Notes: generated from the sequence alone by a model not told the origin. 59,211 nt of DNA from Flavobacteriaceae bacterium (GCA_002862645.1 PKDQ01000003.1:1-59211); one strand, 5' to 3'; positions 34,563-44,856 are shown, counted from the first letter of the stretch. Program-made: numbers and translations.

Positions 34563-35579
34563 ATGATAGACAACATCAAGGCACATTTAAAAGACGTGGC
34601 TGCTTTCTCTGCTACAACTGCAGATGAGGTTGAACAATTTCGTATTGCCTATTTGGGCAAGAAAGGACACATCACCAAACTTTTTGCAGATTTCCGTCAT
34701 GTTCCCAATGAAGAAAAGAAGGAGTACGGACAATTACTAAATCAACTTAAATCCGATGCGCTAACTAAAGTTAAGGCCTTGCAAACGGAATTAAGCGGCT
34801 CCCACTCGAAAAGTTCTATGGATGACATCAGCCGTCCCGGTCAGCCGATTTCACTTGGCGCACGACACCCCATCAGCATCGTTAGAGAACGTGTAATTGA
34901 CGTATTTAGCCGTATTGGATACGGTCTTTCTTCTGGTCCCGAAGTGGAGGACGACTGGCATAACTTTACTGCCTTAAACTTACCAGAGCATCATCCTGCT
35001 CGCGATATGCAAGACACCTTTTTTGTACAAACAGATCCCGACGTTATGTTACGCACACACACATCTTCAGTGCAAGTGCGACACATGGAGTCCAATCAGC
35101 CACCAATACGGATTTTATCTCCTGGGCGCGTCTTTAGAAACGAAGCCATTTCTGCACGTTCACACTGTGTTTTTCATCAGATAGAAGGGCTTTATATAGA
35201 CAAAGAAGTTTCCTTTGCTGATCTGAAACAAACGCTGATGTATTTTACCAAAGCCATTTTTGGTACATCAGAAATTCGATTGAGACCCTCCTATTTTCCC
35301 TTTACAGAGCCGAGTGCCGAAGTCGACATTTATTGGGGTTTAGAAACCGAAGCAGATTATCGCATTACCAAAGGTACTGGATGGCTTGAAATTATGGGAT
35401 GTGGTATGGTAGACCCTAATGTTTTGACAAATTGTGGCATTGATGCCGAGGAATACGCTGGTTTTGCTTTTGGAATGGGATTGGAACGAATGGCAATGCT
35501 CTTGTATCAAATTGAAGACATCAGAATGTTCTATGACAACGATCTGCGCTTCCTAAAGCAATTCACTCCCTTGAGCTAA
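34563..35579 (+). CDS. pheS: Phenylalanyl-tRNA synthetase alpha subunit
   Basis: 338 residues from ATG 34563. An N-terminal coiled-coil (about 1-90, tRNA binding) is followed by the class II core: GPEVEDDWHNFTALNLPEHH, RDMQDTFFV, SHCVFHQIEG and the motif 3 end GFAFGMGLERMAML. With PheT, which is not in this window, it charges tRNA-Phe. A frame open to 34488 would add 25 residues but would contain the promoter, so I reject it. Its stop overlaps that of gpsA by 4 nt (CTAA). Confidence 0.96.
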   Translation: MIDNIKAHLKDVAAFSATTADEVEQFRIAYLGKKGHITKLFADFRHVPNEEKKEYGQLLNQLKSDALTKVKALQTELSGSHSKSSMDDISRPGQPISLGARHPISIVRERVIDVFSRIGYGLSSGPEVEDDWHNFTALNLPEHHPARDMQDTFFVQTDPDVMLRTHTSSVQVRHMESNQPPIRILSPGRVFRNEAISARSHCVFHQIEGLYIDKEVSFADLKQTLMYFTKAIFGTSEIRLRPSYFPFTEPSAEVDIYWGLETEADYRITKGTGWLEIMGCGMVDPNVLTNCGIDAEEYAGFAFGMGLERMAMLLYQIEDIRMFYDNDLRFLKQFTPLS

Positions 35580-36571
35580 TCAAGTACCTTGCTTAATAAG
35601 TTCATTTTTTTCTTGGCACTTCCTTTTTCATAAAGGACCTGATAAACACATTCTAATATTGGATATTCTCCATCGAAAGTAGTGCTCATTTCATAGGTTG
35701 TTTTGGTACCGTAATACCCTTCAGCAATCATGGTCATTTCCACAAGTGCTGCCTTGACGGTATAGCCTTTGCCAATCATGTTCCCCAACATGCGATTTCT
35801 ACTAAAAACAGAATAAGCCGTGACGAGTAAATCACCCAAGTAAGCAGACTTGTTGATGTCTCTTTTATTATTGTCTATAGGTTTTATAAAGCGCTTCATT
35901 TCACGCATCGAGTTGCTAATTAATACACTTATAAAATTATCGCCAAAGCCAAGCCCATGCGCAATACCTACGGCAATGGCATATACATTTTTGAGTGTGG
36001 CGGCATACTCTACACCCATAACATCGTCAGATAAAGAAACTTGAATATAAGCGCATCCCAGCTTTTCTTTCATTTGCTCGGCAATGTTTATATTGCTACT
36101 TGCTACGGTCAGGTAAGATAGGCGCTCCAAAGCCACTTCTTCTGCATGGCATGGTCCTCCAATCACCCCAAAGACCGCTTCATCTACATTAAATTTTTCA
36201 GCTAAATACGCTCCCACCAATACCTTTTGCTCAGGGACTATTCCTTTAACCGCAGAAAAAATCACTTTGTTTTCAAGCGAGGCAGTCAAAGGGGCCAATA
36301 CATTATCTATATAAAAAGAAGGCGTTGCAATGATCAACACATCATAAAGGAGCGTGATTTTATTTATGTCTGTATGCAAATCTAATCTTGACATATCGAA
36401 CTCTACGCTGCTCAAATAATTAGGATTATGCCCTTCTTGTATTAAGTGTTCGTATATCACTTCGTTGCGGACATACCAACCAACAGTTGTGTTGTTTTCA
36501 CAGAGAATTTTGACGAGTGCAGTTGCCCAACTACCCCCTCCGATTACAGCAACTTTTGAAAAATCTAGCAT
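35576..36571 (-). CDS. gpsA: Glycerol-3-phosphate dehydrogenase [NAD(P)+]
   Basis: 331 residues. The dinucleotide turn GGGSWATALVKIL lies at 11-23, then FSAVKGIVPEQ, FGVIGGPCHAEEVALE and the catalytic-lysine area EYAATLKNVYAIAVGIAHGLGFGDN. It makes sn-glycerol 3-phosphate from dihydroxyacetone phosphate for phospholipids. It is slightly unusual in having GGPC where GPS/GPT is typical in other phyla; this is common in the Bacteroidota form. The upstream 170 bp are AT-rich with a terminator-like hairpin. Confidence 0.92.
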   Translation of the reverse strand: MLDFSKVAVIGGGSWATALVKILCENNTTVGWYVRNEVIYEHLIQEGHNPNYLSSVEFDMSRLDLHTDINKITLLYDVLIIATPSFYIDNVLAPLTASLENKVIFSAVKGIVPEQKVLVGAYLAEKFNVDEAVFGVIGGPCHAEEVALERLSYLTVASSNINIAEQMKEKLGCAYIQVSLSDDVMGVEYAATLKNVYAIAVGIAHGLGFGDNFISVLISNSMREMKRFIKPIDNNKRDINKSAYLGDLLVTAYSVFSRNRMLGNMIGKGYTVKAALVEMTMIAEGYYGTKTTYEMSTTFDGEYPILECVYQVLYEKGSAKKKMNLLSKVLD

Positions 36572-36715
36572 TAATTAAGCTTTTTGTTCTTAAAAATATT
36601 TTAACAAATAATTCACAACTTTGAGGAATTACTTGATTTAACTTGCAGATATAAATGTAAAGCAAGAAAAATATTGCTTACTAGTTTTTCATATGTTTAA
36701 TATGGTTGGTTATTA

Positions 36716-36746
36716 GAAAGCACCTCATCGGGTGCTTTCTTGTTTT
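36716..36746 (+). terminator. Terminator-like hairpin between a membrane-protein gene and gpsA
   Basis: A perfect 9-bp stem GAAAGCACC/GGTGCTTTC with a 6-nt loop is followed on the plus strand by TTGTTTTA. All flanking genes are on the minus strand, where the hairpin sits at the stop codon of the 36745 gene, so it most likely ends or attenuates that minus-strand transcript although the T-run favours the plus strand. Confidence 0.6.
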
Positions 36747-37176
36747 ATAGCCAGTTTTGCCAAGGAATTCTACTTAACAACAGCAGTAATCCAATACCGT
36801 AGAAAACGGCAATTCTAAAATACTTTTTCCTGTCTCCAGCCGCCTTTTTGTGTAAGGACCAACCCATGGTGATAATGACAACGGCCAAGATATTTGTAGT
36901 TGGGTGCTCTACCAAATACAGACGCAAGGTGCTGTCTTTCATTATAGTTCCCATGCCATTTTCCCAAGCTGAGAAATAAGGTGACACAAAATACGTAGCG
37001 ATGCCGATCAACAGTTGAATATGAGAAAAAATTAGGGCAAATAGCGATAGGCGCAAGTCTTTGCTGCCAAAGCGCCGCTTGCCAATCAAGCCCCAAAAAG
37101 CGTTTAAAGTAGCCAGGACTAAGAAGATTAAGACCACATAGGCCAGTTTAGAGTGTAACGAAATAATGATATCCAT
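36745..37176 (-). CDS. Conserved four-helix membrane protein, function unknown
   Basis: 143 residues with four membrane helices (about 10-30, 42-64, 90-108 and 122-138). The features include HSKLAYVVLIFLVL, a mid-protein HIQLLIG and a C-terminal SRIPWQNWL. Similar small proteins are widespread in Bacteroidota and have been labelled cytochrome B-like, but two possible heme histidines are not enough to support that here. It is the last gene of the long minus-strand run from hemA and is followed by a hairpin. Confidence 0.75.
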   Translation of the reverse strand: MDIIISLHSKLAYVVLIFLVLATLNAFWGLIGKRRFGSKDLRLSLFALIFSHIQLLIGIATYFVSPYFSAWENGMGTIMKDSTLRLYLVEHPTTNILAVVIITMGWSLHKKAAGDRKKYFRIAVFYGIGLLLLLSRIPWQNWL

Positions 37177-37224
37177 AATAGTGTTGTTCCTACAAAAATA
37201 CTGAATTCAAAACGTTTGGCACAT

Positions 37225-37945
37225 TCACGAAACAGAAACGATTTCATCTTCGCGTATTGACGGTTGTAACGTCAGCTTAAGATAGACTTTGGCAAGGGGA
37301 ATCACGTCTTTTTCACAGTAGCGTACAATGCGCGCCAAACCCTTTTCTTCATAATATACCCGTGCTACATCAGAACCCTCCATTTCGTCTTTTGGGGATG
37401 GGATATCGAAAAAGTGCGCCAATAATTTTAATGAAATATAATGTCTAAAGTCACTAAACTTCCACAATTCTAATGTGTCAAGATGCGGCACTTCCCAAGG
37501 TTTTTTGCCCATTAACTGTGACATGTAGGGCAATTCTAATTGATGCTTTAGCAACCGTCTGGCTATAAAAGGAAAATCAAATTCTTTCCCATTGTGGGCA
37601 CAAAGCCTATGTTGTACAGTTGAAAAATGGCTGTAAAGCAGTGCTTTAAACGCAACGAGCAATTGTTTTTCGTCACCAGAAAAACTGAGTATTATAAACT
37701 GACGGCCGTCGGTTGTGGTGGTAACATAGCCAACGGAAATACAGAAAATTTTTCCAAACTCAGCCCAAATACCCGCATGAGCTGTAATAGTCTTCAGCGC
37801 TTAAGTCGGCTCCTTTTTGCTTGTAGGCGGTTTTGGCAGCATACAAATCTTGTGCTTCTTTACCGAGCTGAGTAAAATCTGTGGTTTCGGGAACAGTTTC
37901 TATATCAAGAAACAGGATGGTGTCAAGGGCTTGTGGCTGTTTCAT
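37225..37945 (-). pseudogene. Predicted 3'-5' exonuclease (PolB-type RNase H fold), frameshifted
   Basis: From ATG 37945 the frame reads ILFLDIETVPET (the DIE exonuclease I motif) and breaks after EDYYSSCGYLG. The other frame continues AGIWAEFGKIFCISVGYV, FSGDEKQLLVAFKALL, CAHNGKEFDFPFIARR (motif II), KKPWEVPHLDTLELWKF and a YCEKDVIPLAKVY end (motif III). Removing one base near 37776-37783 restores one frame of about 239 residues through YYSHAGIWAEF. All catalytic acids are present across the two frames. It is therefore a recent one-base break or a sequence error. It overlaps the upstream serine hydrolase by 23 nt. Confidence 0.8.
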
Positions 37946-39095
37946 AGTTTAACATTGTAAAGGCCTCTTCCATATAGCCCAAATAATCGGCAGAGTGCCG
38001 AACGCCTGGCAAATCGGGCAATTGCCTACGACCTAAACGTACGACAATCACGTCTTCAACTGGAAATACAATCACATATTGGCCATTGTGTCCGCGCATG
38101 CTGTAATAGCGTTTCCCCTTATGTGAGCCTAACCACCAACCATAACCATAGTCTTGACCATTTTTAAATTGCGGGGAGGTGGATTTTTGTACATAGTCAG
38201 CACTTATCAATTGCGTACCGTTCCAAATACCACCGTTTTTGAACAGTGCGGCAAAACGGGCAAAGTCCCGAGCGTTGGAATTAAAGCAACAATATGATTT
38301 TTCTACGCCATTTTCAGCAGAGTCAAGACGCCAGTTGGCATCTGCATGTGCTCCAAGAGGATTCCAAAAATAGCGCCTTACCAGATAAGAAATCGTCTCA
38401 CCTGTAGCAGCCGTTAGCACCAAAGATAGTAACTGTGTGCTTCCGCTTTGATAGACAAAACGCTTTCCAGGAGCAGCCTCAATAGGAAGTGTTTTCATCA
38501 CACCAACGATATCTTGAGTTATGTAGGTGCGGGGCGTGATGGTAAGTAAATTTTCATAATCCTCTTTCCATTTTAGACCAGAGGACATGGTGGCCAAATT
38601 CCCTACCGTTAAGGAATCAGCATACGGACCTTTTAACCATGGCAGAAAGGCTTTTGCTTTTTGGCCAAAGCTCTTCACGTCACCTTCTTCAATGGCTTTG
38701 GCTAGACTAGCCGACACGATTGTTTTGACCATAGAAAATGAGTTGGTTTTACTGTCCTTTCCAAAGGTTTCGAAATATTGCTCGTGCCAAATCGAATCAT
38801 TTTTAATGATGAGAAATGCAGCGGTTTCGAGGTCTTGGTGAAGTTTTTGAAGGTTGCTTGTAGCAGGAACGGAATTGTAATCGGCGTGTAAGGGCCATGC
38901 TTGGGGGTTGTCACTTTTGGCAATCGGACGAGAATCGAAATATACGTAGTCTTCCAAGCCCGCTGAGGTTCTTCCAAGTTCAACGACTTTAGCTCCCAAT
39001 TCAATTAGGTAACCATAGCCTGAAATATAGAGGCCTGCTACTAATAGTACTAAAACAACAAGAAGTCTTTTTAAAAATGAGGCGAATTTTTTCAT
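37923..39095 (-). CDS. Beta-lactamase-family serine hydrolase, membrane anchored
   Basis: 390 residues. An N-terminal membrane helix (8-27) anchors a class C-like domain: SMVK at 121-124 (SxxK nucleophile), YQS at 215-217 (YxN/YxS) and GHNG in the third-motif position (HxG) near residue 350. Such proteins are esterases, D-aminopeptidases or penicillin-binding-like enzymes; activity on antibiotics cannot be assumed. It lies 41 bp after hemB on the same strand, probably at the far end of the heme transcript. Confidence 0.88.
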   Translation of the reverse strand: MKKFASFLKRLLVVLVLLVAGLYISGYGYLIELGAKVVELGRTSAGLEDYVYFDSRPIAKSDNPQAWPLHADYNSVPATSNLQKLHQDLETAAFLIIKNDSIWHEQYFETFGKDSKTNSFSMVKTIVSASLAKAIEEGDVKSFGQKAKAFLPWLKGPYADSLTVGNLATMSSGLKWKEDYENLLTITPRTYITQDIVGVMKTLPIEAAPGKRFVYQSGSTQLLSLVLTAATGETISYLVRRYFWNPLGAHADANWRLDSAENGVEKSYCCFNSNARDFARFAALFKNGGIWNGTQLISADYVQKSTSPQFKNGQDYGYGWWLGSHKGKRYYSMRGHNGQYVIVFPVEDVIVVRLGRRQLPDLPGVRHSADYLGYMEEAFTMLNYETATSP

Positions 39096-39136
39096 GAGTA
39101 TTTTTAAGCAAAGTACAAAAATTTGTAGTGCTGCTT

Positions 39137-40111
39137 TTACAATAAGGATATGGCGCGCTCTGCGTGATAGGAAACAATGATGGAAGCTCCTGCGCGCTTA
39201 AAGGCTACGAGCTGCTCCATCATTACACTGTCGTGGTCAAGCAATCCTTTTTCCGCCGCGGCCTTTAGCATGGCGTACTCACCACTTACTTGATAAACAG
39301 CAATCGGGACCTGTACTTCATTGGCTAGGTCACGTACAATATCCAAATATGACATCCCTGGTTTTACCATTACAATATCTGCACCTTCTTGAATATCGCG
39401 AATGGTTTCAGTAATGGCTTCTTTGCGATTTGCAAAATCCATTTGATAGGTTTTTTTGTCGCCGAAACCCGGCGCAGAATCCAGCGCATCTCGGAAAGGG
39501 CCATAAAAGGCAGAGGCGTATTTGGCACTGTAGCTCATAATTGCGGTGTTTACATAGCCTGCTTTTTCAAGAGCTTGGCGTATGCTCAAAACTCGGCCGT
39601 CCATCATGTCGCTAGGAGCAAGCATATCGGCACCACATTCGGAGTGACTAAGCGCTATTTTCGATAAGACCGCTACTGTTGCATCGTTCAGAATTTTATC
39701 CTCTTTCACAATACCATCGTGTCCAAAGCTAGAAAAAGGATCGAGGGCAACATCAGTTGCAACAAGGAGTAAAGGAACAGCTTTTTTAATCGCACGAATG
39801 CTACGCTGCATTAAGCCATCAGGGTTTAAAGCGGCAGCACCTGTATTGTCTTTTTGGGCATCATCAACCTTAACAAAAAGAAGGACCCCCTTTACCCCCA
39901 AATCATAAAGTCGTTTTGCCTCTGCCGTGGCAAGGTCAAGACTAAAGCTATAATAGTCCGGCATTGACGGAATTTCTGTTTTGGTTTTAGAACCTTCCAC
40001 AATGAACATGGGCACGATAAAATCATTAGCTGAAAGGCTAGTTTCACGCACCAAGTCTCGCATGGCAGCGCTTGCTCGCAAGCGTCGATTTCTATAAAGA
40101 GGATACATCAT
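39137..40111 (-). CDS. hemB: Delta-aminolevulinic acid dehydratase (porphobilinogen synthase)
   Basis: 324 residues. The two active-site lysines are in MSYSAKYASAFYGPFRDA (K197) and IVMVKPGMSYLD (K250). The metal-loop region at 117-135 (ATDVALDPFSSFGHDG) has no cysteines, so this is the zinc-independent, magnesium-type enzyme. It condenses two aminolevulinate molecules into porphobilinogen. It follows hemF by 3 bp in the hemA-C-D-E-F-B set. Confidence 0.96.
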   Translation of the reverse strand: MMYPLYRNRRLRASAAMRDLVRETSLSANDFIVPMFIVEGSKTKTEIPSMPDYYSFSLDLATAEAKRLYDLGVKGVLLFVKVDDAQKDNTGAAALNPDGLMQRSIRAIKKAVPLLLVATDVALDPFSSFGHDGIVKEDKILNDATVAVLSKIALSHSECGADMLAPSDMMDGRVLSIRQALEKAGYVNTAIMSYSAKYASAFYGPFRDALDSAPGFGDKKTYQMDFANRKEAITETIRDIQEGADIVMVKPGMSYLDIVRDLANEVQVPIAVYQVSGEYAMLKAAAEKGLLDHDSVMMEQLVAFKRAGASIIVSYHAERAISLL

Positions 40112-40114
40112 AGT

Positions 40115-41017
40115 TTAGACCCAGTCTATGGGCTTCTTTAGAACAGTTAATAATTTTGCTTCTTCCGAATCTTTTTCTGGCTGGTGGTCATATACCCACT
40201 GAACCGTTGGGGGCAAACTCATTAAGATGCTTTCTATACGCCCTTTAGTTTTGAGCCCAAACAAGGTCCCTTTGTCGTGGACAAGATTAAACTCAACATA
40301 TCGCCCTCGTCTTACTTCTTGCCATTGACGTTGTGTTTTGGAAAAAGGGAGTGCTTTTCGCTTCTGAACAATGGGCAAATACGCAGCTAAAAAAGCATTG
40401 CCCATGTCTGTCACAAAGATATACCACTTTTCTAAATTGTGGGTATCGTCAGGACGACAATAGTCAAAAAACAAACCGCCTATACCTCTTGCCTCATCGC
40501 GGTGATGATTCCAAAAATAGGCATCGCATTTTTGCTTGTAGTTCGTGTAAAAGTGTGCATCGTGCTTGTCACAAACCGATTTACACACTTGGTGAAAGTG
40601 GGTTGCGTCTTCTTCAAAAAGGTAATAGGGGGTTAGGTCTAAGCCTCCACCAAACCATTGATCAACAATATTTTTATTTTCATCATAAAGCTCAAAGTAT
40701 CTAAAGTTGGCATGAACCGTTGGCACCATGGGATTTTTGGGATGTAGTACTAAACTAATACCACAAGCGAAGAAGTCACCATGTGAAACACCTAATTGCT
40801 GTTGCATTGACTCGGGCAATTTGCCAAACACCTCAGAAATATTTACACCTCCTTTTTCAAACACAGCCCCCTTCTCAACGACACGTGTTCTTCCGCCACC
40901 GCCACCAGGACGATGCCAAATATCTTCTTGAAATTGCCCCTTGCCGTCTTCTTGTTCAAGACCAGCGGTTATGTTGTCTTGCAGGGTTTTTATATATGCA
41001 GTGAATTGGGATTTCAT
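40115..41017 (-). CDS. hemF: Oxygen-dependent coproporphyrinogen III oxidase
   Basis: 300 residues. The family blocks are GGGGRTRV, VPTVHANFRYFE, WFGGGLDLTPYYLFEED, RGIGGLFFDY and YVEFNLVHDKGT. It turns coproporphyrinogen III into protoporphyrinogen IX using oxygen, which points to aerobic growth. It lies 11 bp after hemE. No oxygen-independent HemN is seen in the window. Confidence 0.97.
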   Translation of the reverse strand: MKSQFTAYIKTLQDNITAGLEQEDGKGQFQEDIWHRPGGGGGRTRVVEKGAVFEKGGVNISEVFGKLPESMQQQLGVSHGDFFACGISLVLHPKNPMVPTVHANFRYFELYDENKNIVDQWFGGGLDLTPYYLFEEDATHFHQVCKSVCDKHDAHFYTNYKQKCDAYFWNHHRDEARGIGGLFFDYCRPDDTHNLEKWYIFVTDMGNAFLAAYLPIVQKRKALPFSKTQRQWQEVRRGRYVEFNLVHDKGTLFGLKTKGRIESILMSLPPTVQWVYDHQPEKDSEEAKLLTVLKKPIDWV

Positions 41018-41028
41018 AACGTATCGAT

Positions 41029-42054
41029 TTAGGGGGTGTAGGATTTAATAGCATTGACAAATGCCTTAGCGTGGTCAACAGGAACATTGGGCAGTATGCC
41101 GTGACCTAGATTGGCAATGTAGTTTTGCGTGCCAAATTCGCTTACCATTTTGTGGGCCAGCCTTTCAATTTCTGGGATAGGTGATAATAAACGGGTGGGG
41201 TCAAAATTTCCTTGTAGCGGAATTTGCCCACCCGAAAGATAACGTGCATTGCGGGCAGAACACGTCCAATCTACGCCTAGGGCGTGAGCGCCAGAACGCG
41301 CCATAATTGGAAGTGCATACCAACAGCCTTTGGCAAATGCAATTACTTTAGTCTCGTCTTTAAGCGCATCAATAATCTGTTGCATGTATTGCCACGAAAA
41401 GGCATGATAGTCTTCTTCACCTAACATGCCCCCCCAAGAATCGAAAAGTTGCACAGCGTCTACACCTTCACGAACTTTTGCTTTTAGATAGGCAATGGTA
41501 GTATCTGTAATTTTTTGAAGCAGCTCATGTGCCAAGGCGGGTTGAGAAAAGCAAAATCCTTTGGCTATGTCGAAGTTTTTAGACCCTTGCCCTTGAACGG
41601 CATAACACAAAATGGTCCAAGGCGATCCAGCAAAACCAATCAAAGGAACCCTATCATTCAACAGTAGCTTAGTTTGCTTAATGGCCTCCATAACGTAGTG
41701 TAAACGATCTTCAACGTCAGGCACGACTACTTTCGCTAGGTCTTCTGCGGTACGCACGGGGTTTGGCAACCAAGGCCCAACACCGTCTTTCATTTCAACC
41801 GTGATATCCATCGCTTGTGGAATGACCAAAATATCAGAAAACAAGATAGCTGCATCTGTTCCCACTTGATCAATAGGCATCACCGTAATTGCTGCTGCAA
41901 GCTCTGGCGTTTGGCAACGTGTAAAGAAATCATACTTCGCCTTAAGTTTCATAAAGTCAGGTAGATAACGCCCTGCTTGACGCATCATCCAAACGGGCGG
42001 TCTGTCTAGGGCTTCGCCTTCTAGTGCTCGTAAAAAAATATCGTTCTTAAGCAT
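41029..42054 (-). CDS. hemE: Uroporphyrinogen decarboxylase
   Basis: 341 residues. The N-terminal signature [14 protein letters not shown] (with the substrate-binding Arg) and the second signature [16 protein letters not shown] are clear. It decarboxylates the four acetate side chains of uroporphyrinogen III. It overlaps hemD by 8 nt. Confidence 0.97.
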   Translation of the reverse strand: MLKNDIFLRALEGEALDRPPVWMMRQAGRYLPDFMKLKAKYDFFTRCQTPELAAAITVMPIDQVGTDAAILFSDILVIPQAMDITVEMKDGVGPWLPNPVRTAEDLAKVVVPDVEDRLHYVMEAIKQTKLLLNDRVPLIGFAGSPWTILCYAVQGQGSKNFDIAKGFCFSQPALAHELLQKITDTTIAYLKAKVREGVDAVQLFDSWGGMLGEEDYHAFSWQYMQQIIDALKDETKVIAFAKGCWYALPIMARSGAHALGVDWTCSARNARYLSGGQIPLQGNFDPTRLLSPIPEIERLAHKMVSEFGTQNYIANLGHGILPNVPVDHAKAFVNAIKSYTP

Positions 42055-42721
42055 GCTGGTGTTTTTTTAGGTGTTGAATGGCTTTTACCACCAGGGTTTT
42101 TATACTGGGGTTCTCCAAAACAATCAAGTCTTTTGGTTGCAGAGGGAGAAGTGCTTTGGCAGTGGTTTTACCAATGCAAAAACAACTGCTGTTTACAATT
42201 GTGTTCATGTCTGTATGGCTTTCAACGCCACTAGGGCTGTAAAAAAGGACAGCGTTAGGGGCTGCATTTATTTTTTTGACATTAAGCGTGGTTTCATAGA
42301 CCACAATTTCTTTAAAATTGGCCTTCATCGCAGCCATTTTTTTCGCTAAAAGAGGCAATCTTCGATTTCCACAAAAATGCAAAAAAGAGGCATTATGAGC
42401 CATTTTTTCAATAAAAACGATCAATTCTTCCATGTTTTTAGCTGTTTTTGTCGTTTTTATATCATTTTTAAAAAGCAACACCTTTGATTGTTCTCCCACA
42501 CAAAGTACTTGTGTATTTGCTAAGAGGAATCCATTTTTTAATACCGTTTTCACAGCGTTTTTACTGCTGAAGATTACATAGTCTGTAATAGCAGGGCTTT
42601 CAAAAGTTAGAGGCTTGACCTGAATAGCTTCGTATTCCATATAGGCGAGACCATTTTGAACGATACGCTCGCGCAAAATCACATCTAACTTTTTGGTCGA
42701 TAAGATTAAAGGCTTATTCAT
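42047..42721 (-). CDS. hemD: Uroporphyrinogen-III synthase
   Basis: 224 residues. HemD is poorly conserved in sequence. The two-domain layout is visible: [39 protein letters not shown] and [22 protein letters not shown]. The position between hemC and hemE, overlapping both by 8 nt, makes the call firm. It closes hydroxymethylbilane into uroporphyrinogen III. Confidence 0.92.
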   Translation of the reverse strand: MNKPLILSTKKLDVILRERIVQNGLAYMEYEAIQVKPLTFESPAITDYVIFSSKNAVKTVLKNGFLLANTQVLCVGEQSKVLLFKNDIKTTKTAKNMEELIVFIEKMAHNASFLHFCGNRRLPLLAKKMAAMKANFKEIVVYETTLNVKKINAAPNAVLFYSPSGVESHTDMNTIVNSSCFCIGKTTAKALLPLQPKDLIVLENPSIKTLVVKAIQHLKKHQHA

Positions 42722-43613
42722 CTAGCATTGCTTTAGCGCCACGTGATAAGAGTTCTTTGGCAGCAATAGAACCAATGTCATTGGCTTTTTCAACAGGCAT
42801 ATACTGATTAAACACCAACTGTTGTTTTCCGTCTTTTTGTGTAATACTTCCAATGAAATGAACTTGACCATCTTTCATTTTTGCCAGAGCTCCGATGGGA
42901 GCCGTACAACCGCCTTCTAACTCACGCAAGAAGATTCGTTCTTGTGCCACACAAAAAGCCGTTTCATCGTCATTTAATAGAGACAACGTTTCCATTAATT
43001 CTTTATTAGAGGCCAATGCAGTAACCAACAAAGCCCCTTGTGCTGGCGCTGGAACCATCCAGTCTAAAACGGTATGCTGTTTGGGTAGCATTTCCAGACG
43101 AATCAGACCAGCTATGGCCATTATGGTCCCTTGACAGTCCATGGTTTCCAATTTTTTTAGTCTTGTGGGAACATTTCCTCTGATGCCAATAGTACTGTGG
43201 TGTGGATATTTATGCAACCATTGCGCACCACGTCGGAGACTGCTGGTTGCCACAATACTTTTGGTGTCTTCCCAAGCATCGTTTTTGGAAATAAAAACGT
43301 CAGCTACGGGACCACGTTTTGGAATAAATGCAAGAGCAATACCTTTTGGAAGTTGTGTTGGCACGTCTTTCATACTGTGAACGGCAACATCTATTTGATC
43401 TTCTAAAAGAGCGACATCCAATTCTTTGGTAAAAATTCCTTGTACCCCCATTTCATATAGGGGCTTTTGTAACTCTATATCACCACTAGAAGAAATGGCT
43501 ACGAGTTCGCTTCTAAGGCCAAGAGTCTCAAGCATGTGTTGTACTTGTCGAGCTTGCCAGAGTGCTAGCGCACTACCACGAGTTCCTATCCTGACAAGTT
43601 TATTCATCGGCAA
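42714..43613 (-). CDS. hemC: Hydroxymethylbilane synthase (porphobilinogen deaminase)
   Basis: 299 residues. RIGTRGSALALWQA at 8-21, SSLRRGAQW at 124-132, GNVPTRLKK, and the cofactor-binding Cys236 in LEGGCTAPIGA. It polymerises four porphobilinogens. It overlaps hemA by 14 nt and hemD by 8 nt. Confidence 0.97.
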   Translation of the reverse strand: MPMNKLVRIGTRGSALALWQARQVQHMLETLGLRSELVAISSSGDIELQKPLYEMGVQGIFTKELDVALLEDQIDVAVHSMKDVPTQLPKGIALAFIPKRGPVADVFISKNDAWEDTKSIVATSSLRRGAQWLHKYPHHSTIGIRGNVPTRLKKLETMDCQGTIMAIAGLIRLEMLPKQHTVLDWMVPAPAQGALLVTALASNKELMETLSLLNDDETAFCVAQERIFLRELEGGCTAPIGALAKMKDGQVHFIGSITQKDGKQQLVFNQYMPVEKANDIGSIAAKELLSRGAKAMLDE

Positions 43614-44835
43614 TTACATTGAACAGTGTTTTTAATGCCTTGACACTTTCACCAGCGTTTTCACTCGTGCGTAAGTGCGTTGCCATTCTGTTGGTTAATT
43701 TTTGGATAAGACGATCTGAAACCGCTAAGGCACTATCAGTATCAACGGAAGGGTTCTTTTTACGATGGGCTTCCAACTCTTGCAGTTGGATGTCTTCCAT
43801 CAGTTTTTTGACTGCGACAAGCGCAGGTGTAAATTTACGTGTTTCGAGCCACTGATTAAATTCTTCTACAGATTGGGCAATGATTTCTTTAGCTTGTGGC
43901 ACGTACTTTTTTCGTTCCATCAACGTTTTATCTGACATTTTAGACAGCTCGTCCAAGTGAAGCAGCGAAACGTTTGGAAGTTCCAGCACATTAGGATTCA
44001 CGTTTTTGGGCATAGATAAGTCTAAAATGAGTAATGGCTTATCGGTATGAATCAGCGACTTAGCAATAGTTGGCTTTTCGGCACCAGTTGCTACAACAAG
44101 CACATCAGCTTTGCGTATTTCAACAGGTAGATCAGCGTAGTCTTTCACCTCTATATCAAATTTTCCTGCCAATTGCTCTGCCCGTTCGCGCGTTCGATTG
44201 ATAAGTGTAATGCTGGTATTTTTGGTATGCTTGACAAGATTTTCACAAGTGTTACGACCAATTTTCCCCAATCCAAACAACACGATTTTTTTGTTGTCCA
44301 AGTCTGCAAAGGTGTCCAGCATATAGCGGACGGAAACGTAGGAGACGGAAGTTGCCCCAGAAGATAATTCTGTTTCTGTTTTAATGCGTTTACTCGCGTT
44401 CAGTACACCGTTAAACATGCGTTCCATATACGGCCTGAGCATATTACTTTTTTTAGAAATCTTAAAACTTTTTTTAAGTTGTGAAATGATTTCAAAGTCC
44501 CCTAATATTTGACTGTCAAGGCCAGTTCCTACAAAGAATAAATGCGAAATAGCTTCGGCACCTTCATAGGTATTTCCCACAATTTTGAAGTCTTGAACTT
44601 TCCCTTCTGAATGCTTGCAAAGCAATTCAATAAGCAGCTCGCAATTAGAGGTTTGGGCATATAACTCAGTTCTGTTACATGTCGAGCTTAAGACCAAAGA
44701 ATCAATTCCTTTGCTTTTGGCATCATCCAATAAAAAGGGGATTGCTTTTGAAGTTATGCTAAAACGGCCCCGTAGCGCCGCATCTGCTTTTTTATAACTA
44801 ACACCAATACAATAGAAATTATTCCTTGTCGGCAT
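43600..44835 (-). CDS. hemA: Glutamyl-tRNA reductase
   Basis: 411 residues. The nucleophile Cys53 in LSSTCNRTELYA, then GTGLDSQILGD, the NADPH domain GLGKIGRNTCENL, and the C-terminal dimerisation helix. It commits glutamyl-tRNA to tetrapyrrole synthesis and heads the minus-strand heme set. HemL, the next enzyme, is not in the window. A minus-strand TATTTTTG at 44857-44864 is a likely promoter element. The neighbour in divergent orientation is an AraC-type regulator. Confidence 0.96.
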   Translation of the reverse strand: MPTRNNFYCIGVSYKKADAALRGRFSITSKAIPFLLDDAKSKGIDSLVLSSTCNRTELYAQTSNCELLIELLCKHSEGKVQDFKIVGNTYEGAEAISHLFFVGTGLDSQILGDFEIISQLKKSFKISKKSNMLRPYMERMFNGVLNASKRIKTETELSSGATSVSYVSVRYMLDTFADLDNKKIVLFGLGKIGRNTCENLVKHTKNTSITLINRTRERAEQLAGKFDIEVKDYADLPVEIRKADVLVVATGAEKPTIAKSLIHTDKPLLILDLSMPKNVNPNVLELPNVSLLHLDELSKMSDKTLMERKKYVPQAKEIIAQSVEEFNQWLETRKFTPALVAVKKLMEDIQLQELEAHRKKNPSVDTDSALAVSDRLIQKLTNRMATHLRTSENAGESVKALKTLFNVIADE

Positions 44836-44856
44836 ATATGATTTTTAGTTGCACAG

